From: Gilliamella bombicola
Lineage (GTDB): Bacteria > Pseudomonadota > Gammaproteobacteria > Enterobacterales > Orbaceae
Reading direction: 5' to 3'
Length of the DNA stretch: 64,000 nt
Assembly (NCBI RefSeq): GCF_900094945.1
Contig: NZ_FMAQ01000002.1
Coordinates: 185,231-249,230, forward strand
A program made the translations under genes and the position numbers. Under the pieces are notes generated by a model. The model saw nothing but the letters and a program-made list of their open reading frames with translations, was not told the origin of the DNA and made no database searches. Below are positions 1-8,838 of this stretch, one piece after another (position 1 is the first letter of the stretch; every line of letters starts with the position of its first letter).

Positions 1-681
1 TCTTTTGGCGTTCCTTCTTTTGCTCCAGATGTCTGGCAACCTGATATGGCTGATGCCGTCAAATCAGCAGGGCATGGTCAATGTGTTATTGGTAGTTTTC
101 AAGGTACACAAGGTAACGGTGAAATTGAAAAAGATTATGCTTTAGCAGCAAAATTAGTTCGGGAAACCAATGCACCTATTCTTGAGGCAAATTTAAGCTG
201 CCCGAATGAAGGGGCTAGTAAATTACTTTGCTTTGATATTGATAAAGTTGAACGAATTGTTAATGAAATTAAAATGGCTGTTCCCGATCGTCCACTTATT
301 TTAAAACTAGCTTATTTTGCTGATGATGAAAAAATTATATCATTACTCAATCGAGTAGGATCCATTATTGATGGTTTAAGTACTATTAACACGTTATCTG
401 CAAAACCAGTTGATGCTCATGGTCATCCTGCATTAGGCGAAAATAGAAAAGAAGGTGGAGTTTGTGGTGATGCAATCCGTTGGGCTGGTTTAGATATGGT
501 GAGCCGTTTAGCTAAATATCGTCAGGAAATGGATCTAAAATTTGCTATTGTAGGCGTTGGTGGTGTTAGTTCTAGTGAACATTATCATCAATTTATAAAA
601 AGTGGTGCTGATGCGGTTATGAGTGCAACTGGTGCTATGTGGAATCCGCTCCTTGCGATAGAAATCAAAAAGAATCTTTAA
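1..681 (+). CDS. Dihydroorotate dehydrogenase-family protein (5' truncated by window)
   Basis: The reading frame is open from base 1, so the true start lies outside the window; the visible part is about 226 residues. It resembles FMN-dependent dihydroorotate/dihydropyrimidine dehydrogenases: the NLSCPN motif is the family's FMN/substrate loop, and a Gly-rich VGVGGVSS segment followed by GADAVMSATG matches the phosphate-binding end of the TIM barrel. These enzymes oxidise dihydroorotate to orotate in pyrimidine synthesis or act on related pyrimidines. Which subclass applies cannot be told without the N-terminus. It is chromosomal and followed by its own terminator. Confidence 0.8.
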   Translation, partial: SFGVPSFAPDVWQPDMADAVKSAGHGQCVIGSFQGTQGNGEIEKDYALAAKLVRETNAPILEANLSCPNEGASKLLCFDIDKVERIVNEIKMAVPDRPLILKLAYFADDEKIISLLNRVGSIIDGLSTINTLSAKPVDAHGHPALGENRKEGGVCGDAIRWAGLDMVSRLAKYRQEMDLKFAIVGVGGVSSSEHYHQFIKSGADAVMSATGAMWNPLLAIEIKKNL

Positions 682-702
682 TTTGATAAATATTTCTAGT
701 AT

Positions 703-726
703 AGGGCACTATGCCCTGTTTTTTAT
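703..726 (+). terminator. Intrinsic terminator after the DHOD-family gene
   Basis: AGGGCA...TGCCCT stem with a 3-nt loop followed by a T-run, 20 bases after the stop codon. Confidence 0.8.
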
Positions 727-810
727 TTAAAATAATCAGGAATAGTTTAACAATAAAATTATAACCAATACTCATATTTGCTTAGTAGCACAGAAATAAA
801 GAACGCTCAA

Positions 811-879
811 GATTCTTACTAGCATAGGAAATGAATTATCAGAAAACACCACAAACAGATAAAAAAAGTATTGCAATAA
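811..879 (+). pseudogene. Decayed 3' end of an earlier tRNA-Asp-specific integrase
   Basis: This stretch aligns with the last ~70 bases of the resident integrase (ends 47908): both share TTACTAG, TTATCAGAA, CCACAAA and a common AGTATTNCAATAA ending, at the same distance from the tRNA 3' end. The left copy has a one-base deletion and an in-frame stop, so it is dead. The similarity continues through the downstream terminator into the tRNA fragment. It is best read as the scar of a previous integrative element that used the same site. Confidence 0.6.
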
Positions 880-927
880 AAAAACACTTCCATGAGGTGA
901 TTTAATCTATTGATATTCTTAAAGAAT

Positions 928-977
928 TGGCAGAACGGACGGGGCTCGAACCCGCGACCCCCTGCGTGACAGGCAGG
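928..977. repeat. attL: tRNA-Asp 3' fragment
   Basis: Fifty bases matching the 3' half of the tRNA-Asp gene (minus strand, including the encoded CCA). It differs from the intact copy by one base at 932, in the acceptor stem; 933-977 is identical to 47963-48007. The sequence diverges exactly after AGGCAGG, marking the inner edge of the crossover region. Confidence 0.9.
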
Positions 978-1089
978 ACGCTAAAAAGTAATTTTATTTA
1001 AAAACAAAGCGTTGCACCTCTTGCGATATTTAATTGTGACGCAATATAAAGTAATTTAAATTCATATAAAGCATGGTGTTGACACAAAT

Positions 1090-1200
1090 ATGCCACAGCG
1101 TCAAAACTGTAGCATTGTCGATTTTGTGATGCTACATGATGCTGTTGAATATTGTAAGTTTAAGATTGATAGTGTGTTTGTTAATATTCCAATCATCTAA
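1090..1200 (+). CDS. Possible 36-residue ORF of unknown function
   Basis: An ATG-initiated frame runs to a TAA 17 bases before the acetyltransferase start. It encodes a mixed hydrophobic peptide with two cysteines (VDFVMLHDAVEYC region). No convincing ribosome site is seen, and the frame is open for several codons before the ATG, so it could equally be a remnant of a longer gene. I do not recognise it. Confidence 0.25.
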   Translation: MPQRQNCSIVDFVMLHDAVEYCKFKIDSVFVNIPII

Positions 1201-1217
1201 TTGAATCGAGTGGCGCT

Positions 1218-1769
1218 ATGAAATATATACATATAATTAAATTTTTAATGACTCATGATTTGACTTTTCTTAAAGAGTGTTGGCGCGTTGAATTTTTAAA
1301 AAAATCAAAATTTAGCTGGAAACATTTATTAAAAAAATTAATAGAAAAAGAAAACACATATATTGCGTGGTGGCGATTAGCTAGTGAAATGGCAAAATAT
1401 GGAAATAAAAAGCAAAAAATAAATAAATATTTAATAGTGCGATACGCTGTAGAAATAGGATTAGAAAAGACTTTTATTGATGTAGGATTCTCTATTACGC
1501 ATTATTCATCAATAGTTTTTTATGACAACATAAGAGCAGGTAAAAACCTAAGCATACGACAAAATACAACTATAGGCAGTAAAGATGAGGGGGCGTGCTT
1601 TATTTTGGGGGATAATGTTACTATTGGCGCTAATGTCTGTATATTAGGTGGAAAAATAAAAATAGGAAATAATGTCGTGATTGGTGCAATGTCATTTGTA
1701 AATAAAGATATTCCAGATAATTGCACTGTTTATACGCAAAAAACAAATGCAATTATCCAGAATAGTTAA
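1218..1769 (+). CDS. Hexapeptide-repeat O-acetyltransferase (serine acetyltransferase-like)
   Basis: A 183-residue protein whose C-terminal half (about residues 110-175) is left-handed beta-helix sequence: repeated [IV]G-x4 turns such as IRAGKNLSIR, LGDNVTIGANV, IGNNVVIGAM, then the DIPDNCTVY end typical of serine acetyltransferase/O-antigen acetyltransferases. It lies just inside the left attachment site, opposite to the tail genes and 57 bp before a glycosyltransferase, so it probably acetylates a surface sugar after lysogenisation. The start follows a GAGTGG ribosome site. The substrate is not predictable from sequence. Confidence 0.75.
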   Translation: MKYIHIIKFLMTHDLTFLKECWRVEFLKKSKFSWKHLLKKLIEKENTYIAWWRLASEMAKYGNKKQKINKYLIVRYAVEIGLEKTFIDVGFSITHYSSIVFYDNIRAGKNLSIRQNTTIGSKDEGACFILGDNVTIGANVCILGGKIKIGNNVVIGAMSFVNKDIPDNCTVYTQKTNAIIQNS

Positions 1770-1826
1770 TTGCCTGTTAACTCAATCACTTAAGAAGTAT
1801 TAATAAAATAGCAAAGAGAAAATAAA

Positions 1827-3017
1827 ATGGGATTTAGATGTTGGCTGTACAATAAAACAGGGATAAATTTGTACAAATCAAAAAACAAAGATAAAAAATT
1901 TAACCAATTTAAACGCCAATTATTTTTAATTAAATTGATTTTTGATTGGAATATAAGAAAAAAAATAAAATTAAATAAAGTAAAAAAAATACTTTTACTA
2001 CGTCAAGATAGAATCGGCGATATGATTATCACTACTCCATTAATTAGAAATTTACATAATAATGGCTATAAAGTCAGTGTTATATCAACAAAGGACTCCA
2101 TAGAATTTATTAAAAGCAACCCACATATTGATAAAACTTTTGTTTGGGATTGGAGTTGGAATTATGTTGAGTTATTCAAAAAAATATTATTGATACGAAA
2201 AGAAAAATTTGATTTAGCAATTGATTTGCGAGAACAATTGGAACCAAAAACTATATTATTTAATATATTAACAGGATCAAAACGGTTAGTTGGCTTCAAT
2301 AAGTCTAATTTTTTTAGTTTTGATGTATCAATTAATTATAATAACCCTAAAAATCATATCACTATGAAAATGAAAGAGATCATGGACTCAGTTTTTAATT
2401 TAAATTATGACTCGCTTGAGTATGATGCATTTGTGTCAAAAATGATAGATGAAAAAGGAAAAAATTATATTGATAATTTAAGAAAAAATAATAAAAAAAT
2501 AGTAGTTATCAATCCATTCGCCTCGTTAAGAGAACGAGATATGTCTTTAGAACAATTAGCTGATATAACTAAAACACTGCAGTTCGATTATAACAATCTA
2601 GAGGTTGTATTAATTGGAGAGCAATCTTTGTTAAATACTATACCGGATACAGCGGGTATTCATAAATATTCATCTCATTCAATATTAGATGTTATCCCAA
2701 TTATCAAGTACTGTGATCTAGTTATTTCAGTTGATACTGCCGCTGTTCATTTAGCAAGTGCATTTAATAAAAAAATCGTAGGGCTGTATGGATTGTTTTT
2801 TTGGGATGTTCGATTTCAAAAATTAAAATGGCAATACTTTAATTCATCTGCACTACCGAAGAATTTTAAAATAGAAAACTACTTACATTTTAATGAGTAC
2901 GCATGGTCACCTAAAACATCAAATAAATCAATTCAAATTTTTTCACAACAGGGGGAATTAATTAATACTATCCCCCCTCGATTAATTATTGAAGGCATAA
3001 AAAATATATTAAATTAA
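1827..3017 (+). CDS. Glycosyltransferase family 9 (heptosyltransferase-like)
   Basis: A 396-residue protein with the GT9 N-terminal signature (ILLLRQDRIGDMIITTPL, about residues 53-70) and the C-terminal nucleotide-sugar region with SVDTAAVHLASAFNKKIVGLYG, as in WaaF/WaaC-type enzymes. These add heptose or other sugars to LPS core at the inner face of the membrane. It follows the acetyltransferase on the same strand and ends 14 bp from the convergent tail-fibre gene. Inference: the pair modifies host LPS in the lysogen, possibly hiding the receptor recognised by the adjacent tail proteins. Confidence 0.82.
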   Translation: MGFRCWLYNKTGINLYKSKNKDKKFNQFKRQLFLIKLIFDWNIRKKIKLNKVKKILLLRQDRIGDMIITTPLIRNLHNNGYKVSVISTKDSIEFIKSNPHIDKTFVWDWSWNYVELFKKILLIRKEKFDLAIDLREQLEPKTILFNILTGSKRLVGFNKSNFFSFDVSINYNNPKNHITMKMKEIMDSVFNLNYDSLEYDAFVSKMIDEKGKNYIDNLRKNNKKIVVINPFASLRERDMSLEQLADITKTLQFDYNNLEVVLIGEQSLLNTIPDTAGIHKYSSHSILDVIPIIKYCDLVISVDTAAVHLASAFNKKIVGLYGLFFWDVRFQKLKWQYFNSSALPKNFKIENYLHFNEYAWSPKTSNKSIQIFSQQGELINTIPPRLIIEGIKNILN

Positions 3018-3031
3018 TTATATACCTATGA

Positions 3032-4309
3032 TTAGTACCCGATCGCAAAGAATGAGAAAAGCCCCGGGGGTTCATTTGCTGACCACGTTAATCTATTAAC
3101 TGTTGTTGACTCATAACGCCAAGAAATTGGGGTGCTGTTTGTCGCTTGTTCTGAATTAGTGTCGGTGAAATGTACTGATAAAACTCTATTTGGGAAAGCG
3201 ATTGCGGGGATCACTTCTCCTCTCGTGTAACTACTATTAGCAATGCCCCATTGGATTATTAGTCCGCTAGGTAATTTTTGATAACCGTTTTCATTCAATA
3301 ATCCAACATAATCATCTCTCGTTAATATATCCGAATTATTAAATTCAGGTCTTTTTTTAAATCTTAAAAAGCTATCGATCTCTTTTTTACCATCTTCATT
3401 ATTTAGAGTAACAGATAAAGCACCGATATCATCAGCAGTTGGTTTATTATTCGGCGAGTAGACGCGTTGTCCTTGTTCAGTTAATTTTTTAACATCTAAC
3501 GAGCCATTAATCGACTGATTATCTACACCAGATTTTTTTATGAAAACTGTAGTATCAATTGATAGCGCAGCATTTTTAGCATCATCTGCCGACTTGGCAG
3601 CATTTTGTTCAGATGTTTTAGCATTGCTCTCAGATGAGCTAGCCGCATTTGCACTATTACTAGATTGCTGAGCTGAGTTATGTGACGCTGTAGCTGATGA
3701 ACTAGCACTATCTGCATATGATTTTGCTGAATCTGAATACGATTTAGCTGATGTACTAGCATTAGTTGCTGTCGTAGCTGATTCGCTTGCTGATTGTGCC
3801 GAGTTGCTTGCATTAGCGACTAAGCCTTCAACTGAGTGCGCTATATTTTTTGCATTAGTTTCGCTTGCTTTTGCATTGTCAGCACTAGTTTTTGCTGATT
3901 GCGCAACAGATTCTATGCTATTCCCTAATTCTTTTATATTTTTTACTGATTTTTCTGCGTTACTTGCTGCTTTGTTTGCGTCATTACGAGCATCAATGAC
4001 CTGCTGTAATATTGCTGGTGTAATCTCACTCTCAGATGGATTCAATAAAAAATCATTTAATGAACCATCAGCAGAATCAGAAAACACTTGGATAGTACCA
4101 ATTCTTTTTGGTGGAAATCCGTTTATAATTAGTTTTACTTCATAGTCACATGGCAAAACGTTCATCATGTAACTACCGTTGTTTGCAACATGAAATGCCT
4201 GCGTTTGTGTTAGTACTGTACCCGTCGTTTTTTTTGCGTATAACTCGATAGTGCAATTGTTAATAATTTGTCCTGCACCATCTGTTAAAATACCTGATAT
4301 TTTTGCCAT
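3032..4309 (-). CDS. Side tail fibre protein (Stf-like)
   Basis: A 425-residue protein. Residues 1-100 form a carboxypeptidase-like/prophage tail-fibre N-terminal domain (SGILTDGAGQIINNCTIELYA), which attaches fibres to the tail. Residues 105-255 are a long Ala/Ser/Asn-rich heptad region (repeated SA, SxSAxxAS) typical of a trimeric fibre shaft. The C-terminus (IQWGIANSSYTRGEVIPAIAFPNRVLSVHFTD) matches tail-fibre tip domains. It is the last gene of the leftward tail operon, behind a terminator that follows J. It is short compared with lambda Stf (774 residues); no tail-fibre assembly gene is seen beside it. Confidence 0.85.
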   Translation of the reverse strand: MAKISGILTDGAGQIINNCTIELYAKKTTGTVLTQTQAFHVANNGSYMMNVLPCDYEVKLIINGFPPKRIGTIQVFSDSADGSLNDFLLNPSESEITPAILQQVIDARNDANKAASNAEKSVKNIKELGNSIESVAQSAKTSADNAKASETNAKNIAHSVEGLVANASNSAQSASESATTATNASTSAKSYSDSAKSYADSASSSATASHNSAQQSSNSANAASSSESNAKTSEQNAAKSADDAKNAALSIDTTVFIKKSGVDNQSINGSLDVKKLTEQGQRVYSPNNKPTADDIGALSVTLNNEDGKKEIDSFLRFKKRPEFNNSDILTRDDYVGLLNENGYQKLPSGLIIQWGIANSSYTRGEVIPAIAFPNRVLSVHFTDTNSEQATNSTPISWRYESTTVNRLTWSANEPPGLFSFFAIGY

Positions 4310-4324
4310 AATTTTCTCCAGACA

Positions 4325-4347
4325 TAAAAACCGCTGCGAGAGCGGCT
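4325..4347 (-). terminator. Terminator between J and the tail fibre gene
   Basis: GCCGCT-ctcg-AGCGG hairpin with a T-run in the leftward direction. It is followed by a tttttatgtctggag linker that also occurs ahead of gene M. Confidence 0.75.
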
Positions 4348-4349
4348 TA

Positions 4350-7300
4350 TTATTTTTTAGTGATATATAGATTAACGGCGCTTGGGCAACAATATTTTGT
4401 GCTAGTCGCTCTAATTGTTATCGATTTGTTGGCTGGAATTTCATAAATCATGCACCCTTGTTCGACATCCGTATGATGAAATTGATCATTGCTTTGTGCG
4501 AGCAAACGAAAAATCAATTTATTGTCTACTTCTATTTGATATGATGACAACATTCCACTGTTATTCGAGTTGTAAATTGCATAAACAAAAATTTGAGATG
4601 TACTTACAATACGAGTAAATGGCTCAGCAGGGATTTTTAGCTCTCGACCAGTAACCAATTGCACGACTTTTACAATGTCACCAACAATCTGCATTGCCGT
4701 TAGTGTTCCGTTTATCTGGCAATTTTCATTAATCACAACGTTGTTTAATTGCCCTGAGCTAGCATAAACATTACCCGTGATATTAGCCCGTCTTGCGTTT
4801 AGTGTGCCGTCTTCTAGTAATTCAAAAGCAGGCGGATTGCCTGAGCTGATAACATTACCTGCAACCATGCTTCCACCTGTAATTAACGGTGCCTTGATTT
4901 CAGTACCAGCAATTAATCTATCCCCTCGCATTGTGCCAGTAGCAATTAAATCACCGTCCAAGAACATTGCCGGCTCAACCCATCGCGCACCGTTGTACAT
5001 TCTTGCTTCCGAATGAGCAACTTTCCCCGCACCATCTAATGAGTAGATAATTAATGTGGTATCGCGAGCTGGATAAAATCCGAATTCACGATAAAACATC
5101 AATGTAGCCTCATCATTGTTAGTCGGGAATTTACCGTCGTGAGTTTGAATCCTAAATAATCCCCCTGCCCCATTTTCTGCAATTAATGTTTTTGTGTTAG
5201 CAATGAACATTTCTGAACGCCCAACAACATTAACCGCATTCACGCCGTACCAGTATTCAGTATCTGGCTGGCAATCAACATCAGTTAACATCATCGCTCG
5301 ACCAAGATAATTACGCTTCGCTTCAACTTCGGCTTTAGTTGTGCCTTTGTAGAATTCGAATTGTGTGCCTAGACTGGATACAGAAGTCATCACGGGACGA
5401 ATAGCCACATTAAAACTACTTGGCGTGAGTACCAAGCCTGATGGTTTAGACGGCGGCAGAATCGAAAAAGCAATAGTCGTTTCATCGCCCAATCGTCCGT
5501 CTTCTGCTACCCCTCTAACCGTTGCGCTAAACTTGCCTTGCTGTAATTCTGATAAATAATACTCAGTATCATTAACAGTTTCACGACTAATTAATTTATC
5601 ATCACGATACACTTTCACTTCAAATTTCAGATTTTGAATCGTGCGAGGCGTGGACCATGATAATCGAGCTTGGTATAGGTCAGATTCAGGGATTATTTCA
5701 GCTTGTAGTTGTTCAACAGGGGGAATTGACCATCCGAAAATAGTACCACTTTCCGCTTCAAATTTTGCCCCGTTATCTACTATCGCCTCCTTTTGCGGTT
5801 CATGTTGTAACGCGGTGATTGAGTAAGTGCCATCACTGTTTTCAGCAATGGTTATGGCCTTAAATAATCGTGGTTTGATTTTATTGTCATATAACCCCCA
5901 AACCGAATATTCATCGACATTAACACTATTCACCAGAACAATTTGATTGGGTTTAACTTGCGCTTGAATTTTGACTTTTTGTAGCTGCATATTTGTATCA
6001 GTCACGCTTAAATATGCACTTTTCATGTTCTTAATGTCAATGTCTCGGTCTAACGTAATCGTGCTACCATGTGCCTCCAAAATTCGCCCACCGATAGTTG
6101 TACCTGCAAAATCATTATCAGCAATACCAATAATATCGCCCGGTAAATGACGAATGCCTTCGCGGCCAACGCTGAATGTAACGGTTTGTGTTTCAAGCTT
6201 TTCAGTTTGAATTAACCATTTACCAACTCTATGCGCCTGTCCTCGTGATGTGCAACCAAAGGCATCGATTTGCGCTACATTCAGCCCAAATCGTTTGATT
6301 AACTCGTCATCTGCAACGTACTCAGTTGTTGGCTCCCAATTGTTATTAGGGTCAATATAACGCACATGAACAGCCGTATGCCGTGATTTTTGTGCTGCTG
6401 ATGTGTAATTAAACTGCCCGTCTACAACATTCGCATTTGCATAAATCGCTACAGGGTCGCTTGGTCTGTCCATCACCGCAGTATACTGCGCACCATCCCA
6501 AATTGGCATAGCTCGGAATATTGAACACAGGTCGTGGATAACATCATACGCTTGGCGTTGCTCGGTAATGTAACAGTTGCATGTAAATCTTGGTTCTTTG
6601 CCGCCGAAACCGTCATCGACTAACTGGTCGCAATATTGAGCAATTGTGTATAACGCAAACTTATCAACACCGAATTGGCCAAGCCTAGCGCCCATACCGT
6701 AGCGAGTGTTAGTTAGTATGTCGTAAAATATCCACGCAGGATTGTTCGTCCAAGCAAGCTTGAAATTTCCTGACCAAAATCCATTATACTCTCTCGTTTC
6801 AGGATCGTAGTTATCGGGCACTTTGATAATCAAACCTTTAATCAGATAGTTGCGACGAGGTACACCGCTGAACTGCGATGAATCGAATTTTAGTCCAACC
6901 ACTGCGGTATTCGGGTATGAAAATTTAGTATCGTAGATTTCAGTGTATGAACTCCATAGTGTGTTATTGACTAATAATGATGATGTACTATCTGGCGTTC
7001 TGCGAACTACACGAATATTAAACGGCTTGGGTGGTAAATCATCTAAAATAACAGAAGTTAGATACTGTGAGCGTGTTTTTTTATCGATTAAATCAACGGT
7101 TTTTACTGTTTTCCAGATACTTCCCACACCGATTTGAATTTCCATGCTGACAGATGTTCTGTTGATGTTGCCTTTATTGTCCGTTGAGCTTAACGACTGC
7201 ACCCCAACCGTAATCCGCACTCTGTCAATGTTTGGGTCAGTAATAGTGCGCACAATCGGCGTTGTTGCTTTTACTTCAAGATTAACGGGCACTTCGTTTT

Positions 7301-7553
7301 CAGTAGCAGGAAAGCCCTCAAGCGGTGATTGCGCTTGAATGCCTGCCGTCCATTCAACATTAACGCCGTTGAAATTATATGAGCCGTCTGGTGCTTGGAT
7401 TGGTGTGTCGTTTAAAAATACGCTTTGTAGTCCGTTTACTGGGCCTTCTATCTGTCCCTCACACAGTAAATCAATAATACTCAGTTGCTGGTGTGACTTG
7501 AGATTATCCTGCGCTTCTTTTGGTGTTTTTGCTTTTCCTGAACCTTTACCCAT
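4350..7553 (-). CDS. Tail tip / host-specificity protein J
   Basis: A 1067-residue homologue of lambda gpJ (1132 residues), the central tip protein that contacts the outer-membrane receptor and closes the tail tube. The N-terminus (KAKTPKEAQDNLKSHQQLSIIDLLCEGQIEGPVNGLQSVFLNDTPI, quoted in part: LSIIDLLCEGQIEGP) is diagnostic for the family, followed by the baseplate-hub-like region, fibronectin-like segments (about 590-800) and the C-terminal receptor-binding part with LDGDLIATGTMRGDRLIAG repeats. The start overlaps gene I by 8 bp. Confidence 0.93.
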   Translation of the reverse strand: MGKGSGKAKTPKEAQDNLKSHQQLSIIDLLCEGQIEGPVNGLQSVFLNDTPIQAPDGSYNFNGVNVEWTAGIQAQSPLEGFPATENEVPVNLEVKATTPIVRTITDPNIDRVRITVGVQSLSSTDNKGNINRTSVSMEIQIGVGSIWKTVKTVDLIDKKTRSQYLTSVILDDLPPKPFNIRVVRRTPDSTSSLLVNNTLWSSYTEIYDTKFSYPNTAVVGLKFDSSQFSGVPRRNYLIKGLIIKVPDNYDPETREYNGFWSGNFKLAWTNNPAWIFYDILTNTRYGMGARLGQFGVDKFALYTIAQYCDQLVDDGFGGKEPRFTCNCYITEQRQAYDVIHDLCSIFRAMPIWDGAQYTAVMDRPSDPVAIYANANVVDGQFNYTSAAQKSRHTAVHVRYIDPNNNWEPTTEYVADDELIKRFGLNVAQIDAFGCTSRGQAHRVGKWLIQTEKLETQTVTFSVGREGIRHLPGDIIGIADNDFAGTTIGGRILEAHGSTITLDRDIDIKNMKSAYLSVTDTNMQLQKVKIQAQVKPNQIVLVNSVNVDEYSVWGLYDNKIKPRLFKAITIAENSDGTYSITALQHEPQKEAIVDNGAKFEAESGTIFGWSIPPVEQLQAEIIPESDLYQARLSWSTPRTIQNLKFEVKVYRDDKLISRETVNDTEYYLSELQQGKFSATVRGVAEDGRLGDETTIAFSILPPSKPSGLVLTPSSFNVAIRPVMTSVSSLGTQFEFYKGTTKAEVEAKRNYLGRAMMLTDVDCQPDTEYWYGVNAVNVVGRSEMFIANTKTLIAENGAGGLFRIQTHDGKFPTNNDEATLMFYREFGFYPARDTTLIIYSLDGAGKVAHSEARMYNGARWVEPAMFLDGDLIATGTMRGDRLIAGTEIKAPLITGGSMVAGNVISSGNPPAFELLEDGTLNARRANITGNVYASSGQLNNVVINENCQINGTLTAMQIVGDIVKVVQLVTGRELKIPAEPFTRIVSTSQIFVYAIYNSNNSGMLSSYQIEVDNKLIFRLLAQSNDQFHHTDVEQGCMIYEIPANKSITIRATSTKYCCPSAVNLYITKK

Positions 7554-8175
7554 TTTTCTTCCCCTTTATGATTTCATCCCAAGGAATTGGTGTTGTTGGT
7601 TTTTTATCTGTATTCGTTGCGTCGTCTAATGTTTCCAGCCCTTGAGATAAAACTTTTGAACCTATTTTTATTACACCATAGCAAAGTGGCACAGGTGCGC
7701 CCTGCCCGATTGTGTTGTCTAAGTTGGAAAAATAGGTGTTATTGTTTTTATCGCCTGTCAACTTATCTGTTTTGGGTAGTTTAGTTAGCATTTGAGCGAC
7801 ACCGCCAAGCATTAACCCAGCACCGCCCGCCACCAAAGCCAGTCCTACCCCTGTTGTTATACCGACTACTACACCGGCAACGACCATCGCTGCGCCAGCT
7901 ATAAAACTAAAAATACCGCCTTTAGCTCCAGCAACTTGGGGGACAATATGAATAACGGCATCTTGTGGAATTCGACTGTGTAGACCAAACTGTAAATTGT
8001 CATCGTTCATATCTACGCCGTTAATTCGAACGCGAAAATAGCCGTCCATAATCCGCTTTTTCAAGCCTTTGATTTGACAATACAAGCCATTCATCGCTTC
8101 TGCCGCCGTTTCTACGCTCATATTGAACTTATCGCCATATTGTTTAAGATTGCCGTAAAGCCTAACAATTGCCAT
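7546..8175 (-). CDS. Tail assembly protein I
   Basis: A 209-residue lambda gpI homologue. It starts MAIVRLYGNLKQYG, has a small ubiquitin-like N-terminal part (RVRINGVDMNDDNL), then a Gly/Ala/Val hydrophobic stretch (about residues 85-125: FIAGAAMVVAGVVVGITTGV) as in lambda I. It acts with K, L and J in building the tail tip. The start lies 58 bp inside gene K, the same overlapping arrangement as in lambdoid phages. Confidence 0.88.
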   Translation of the reverse strand: MAIVRLYGNLKQYGDKFNMSVETAAEAMNGLYCQIKGLKKRIMDGYFRVRINGVDMNDDNLQFGLHSRIPQDAVIHIVPQVAGAKGGIFSFIAGAAMVVAGVVVGITTGVGLALVAGGAGLMLGGVAQMLTKLPKTDKLTGDKNNNTYFSNLDNTIGQGAPVPLCYGVIKIGSKVLSQGLETLDDATNTDKKPTTPIPWDEIIKGKKNG

Positions 8176-8831
8176 TTTTTATGCCTCCAGATTGAATGTG
8201 TGTATTTAAGCCAAAAACCGTCGTATAAATCTCTTTTCGATAAGCGATTTGGGCAGTGATGTAAGATAAATTGATTGCCGATGTAGATAGCAGCATGGTT
8301 TGGTACCGTTGAGCCAAGACAAACTAATATGACATCGCCTTCTTGGACGTCATCCACTTGTTCAAACTCATTTTTAGGTAACAAATCTAAATAGAGATTT
8401 TGCCCGTTATGCCACCAGTCGTCGTCACGGTGAAAGTTCGGGAAATCAAAACCGCACAAATGGTATGCATCCCGAAATAACGCGTAACAGTCAGTTACTC
8501 CGTGTTTAAATTCACGACCTAATAAAGGTTGCATATATCTAAATTTGTGAATTTTGTTATCACAGACTAACCACCAATCAACGGCAGTTTTTTGCTGATA
8601 AAATTGGTCTGCCTCGCTAAGAATCGGCAAACCGTCGGGGTGAGAATGAACAATTGCAGTTATAACGCCACTTTCTTCCGCCTTTATCCAATCATCAGGG
8701 GGTATTTCGAATGTTTCAGTGGGTGTGGGTGAGATGTTGTTACATGGCAGATAAATTTTATTATCAATAACAAATCCGCAGCACTCAGCATCACCGCATT
8801 GCTTAGCGTGATTAAGTATTTGTGTTTTCAT
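8118..8831 (-). CDS. Tail assembly protein K (JAMM/MPN + NlpC/P60)
   Basis: A 237-residue two-domain peptidase. Residues 1-110 are a JAB/MPN metal domain: Glu16, HSHPDG (62-67) and Ser72...Asp75 form the JAMM zinc site. Residues 110-225 are an NlpC/P60 cysteine peptidase with catalytic Cys115 (GVTDCYALF) and His in NHAAIYIG near residue 186. Lambda gpK needs both activities for tail-tip assembly and probably to cut peptidoglycan at infection. It lies between L and I, overlapping I. Confidence 0.92.
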   Translation of the reverse strand: MKTQILNHAKQCGDAECCGFVIDNKIYLPCNNISPTPTETFEIPPDDWIKAEESGVITAIVHSHPDGLPILSEADQFYQQKTAVDWWLVCDNKIHKFRYMQPLLGREFKHGVTDCYALFRDAYHLCGFDFPNFHRDDDWWHNGQNLYLDLLPKNEFEQVDDVQEGDVILVCLGSTVPNHAAIYIGNQFILHHCPNRLSKRDLYDGFWLKYTHSIWRHKKWQLLGFTAILNNMAISSI

Positions 8832-8838
8832 AATTTAA

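Noticed and set aside
3538..4145. Long frames on both strands across the tail-fibre shaft
   Set aside because: They result from the repetitive Ala/Ser codons of the fibre gene and lack ribosome sites.
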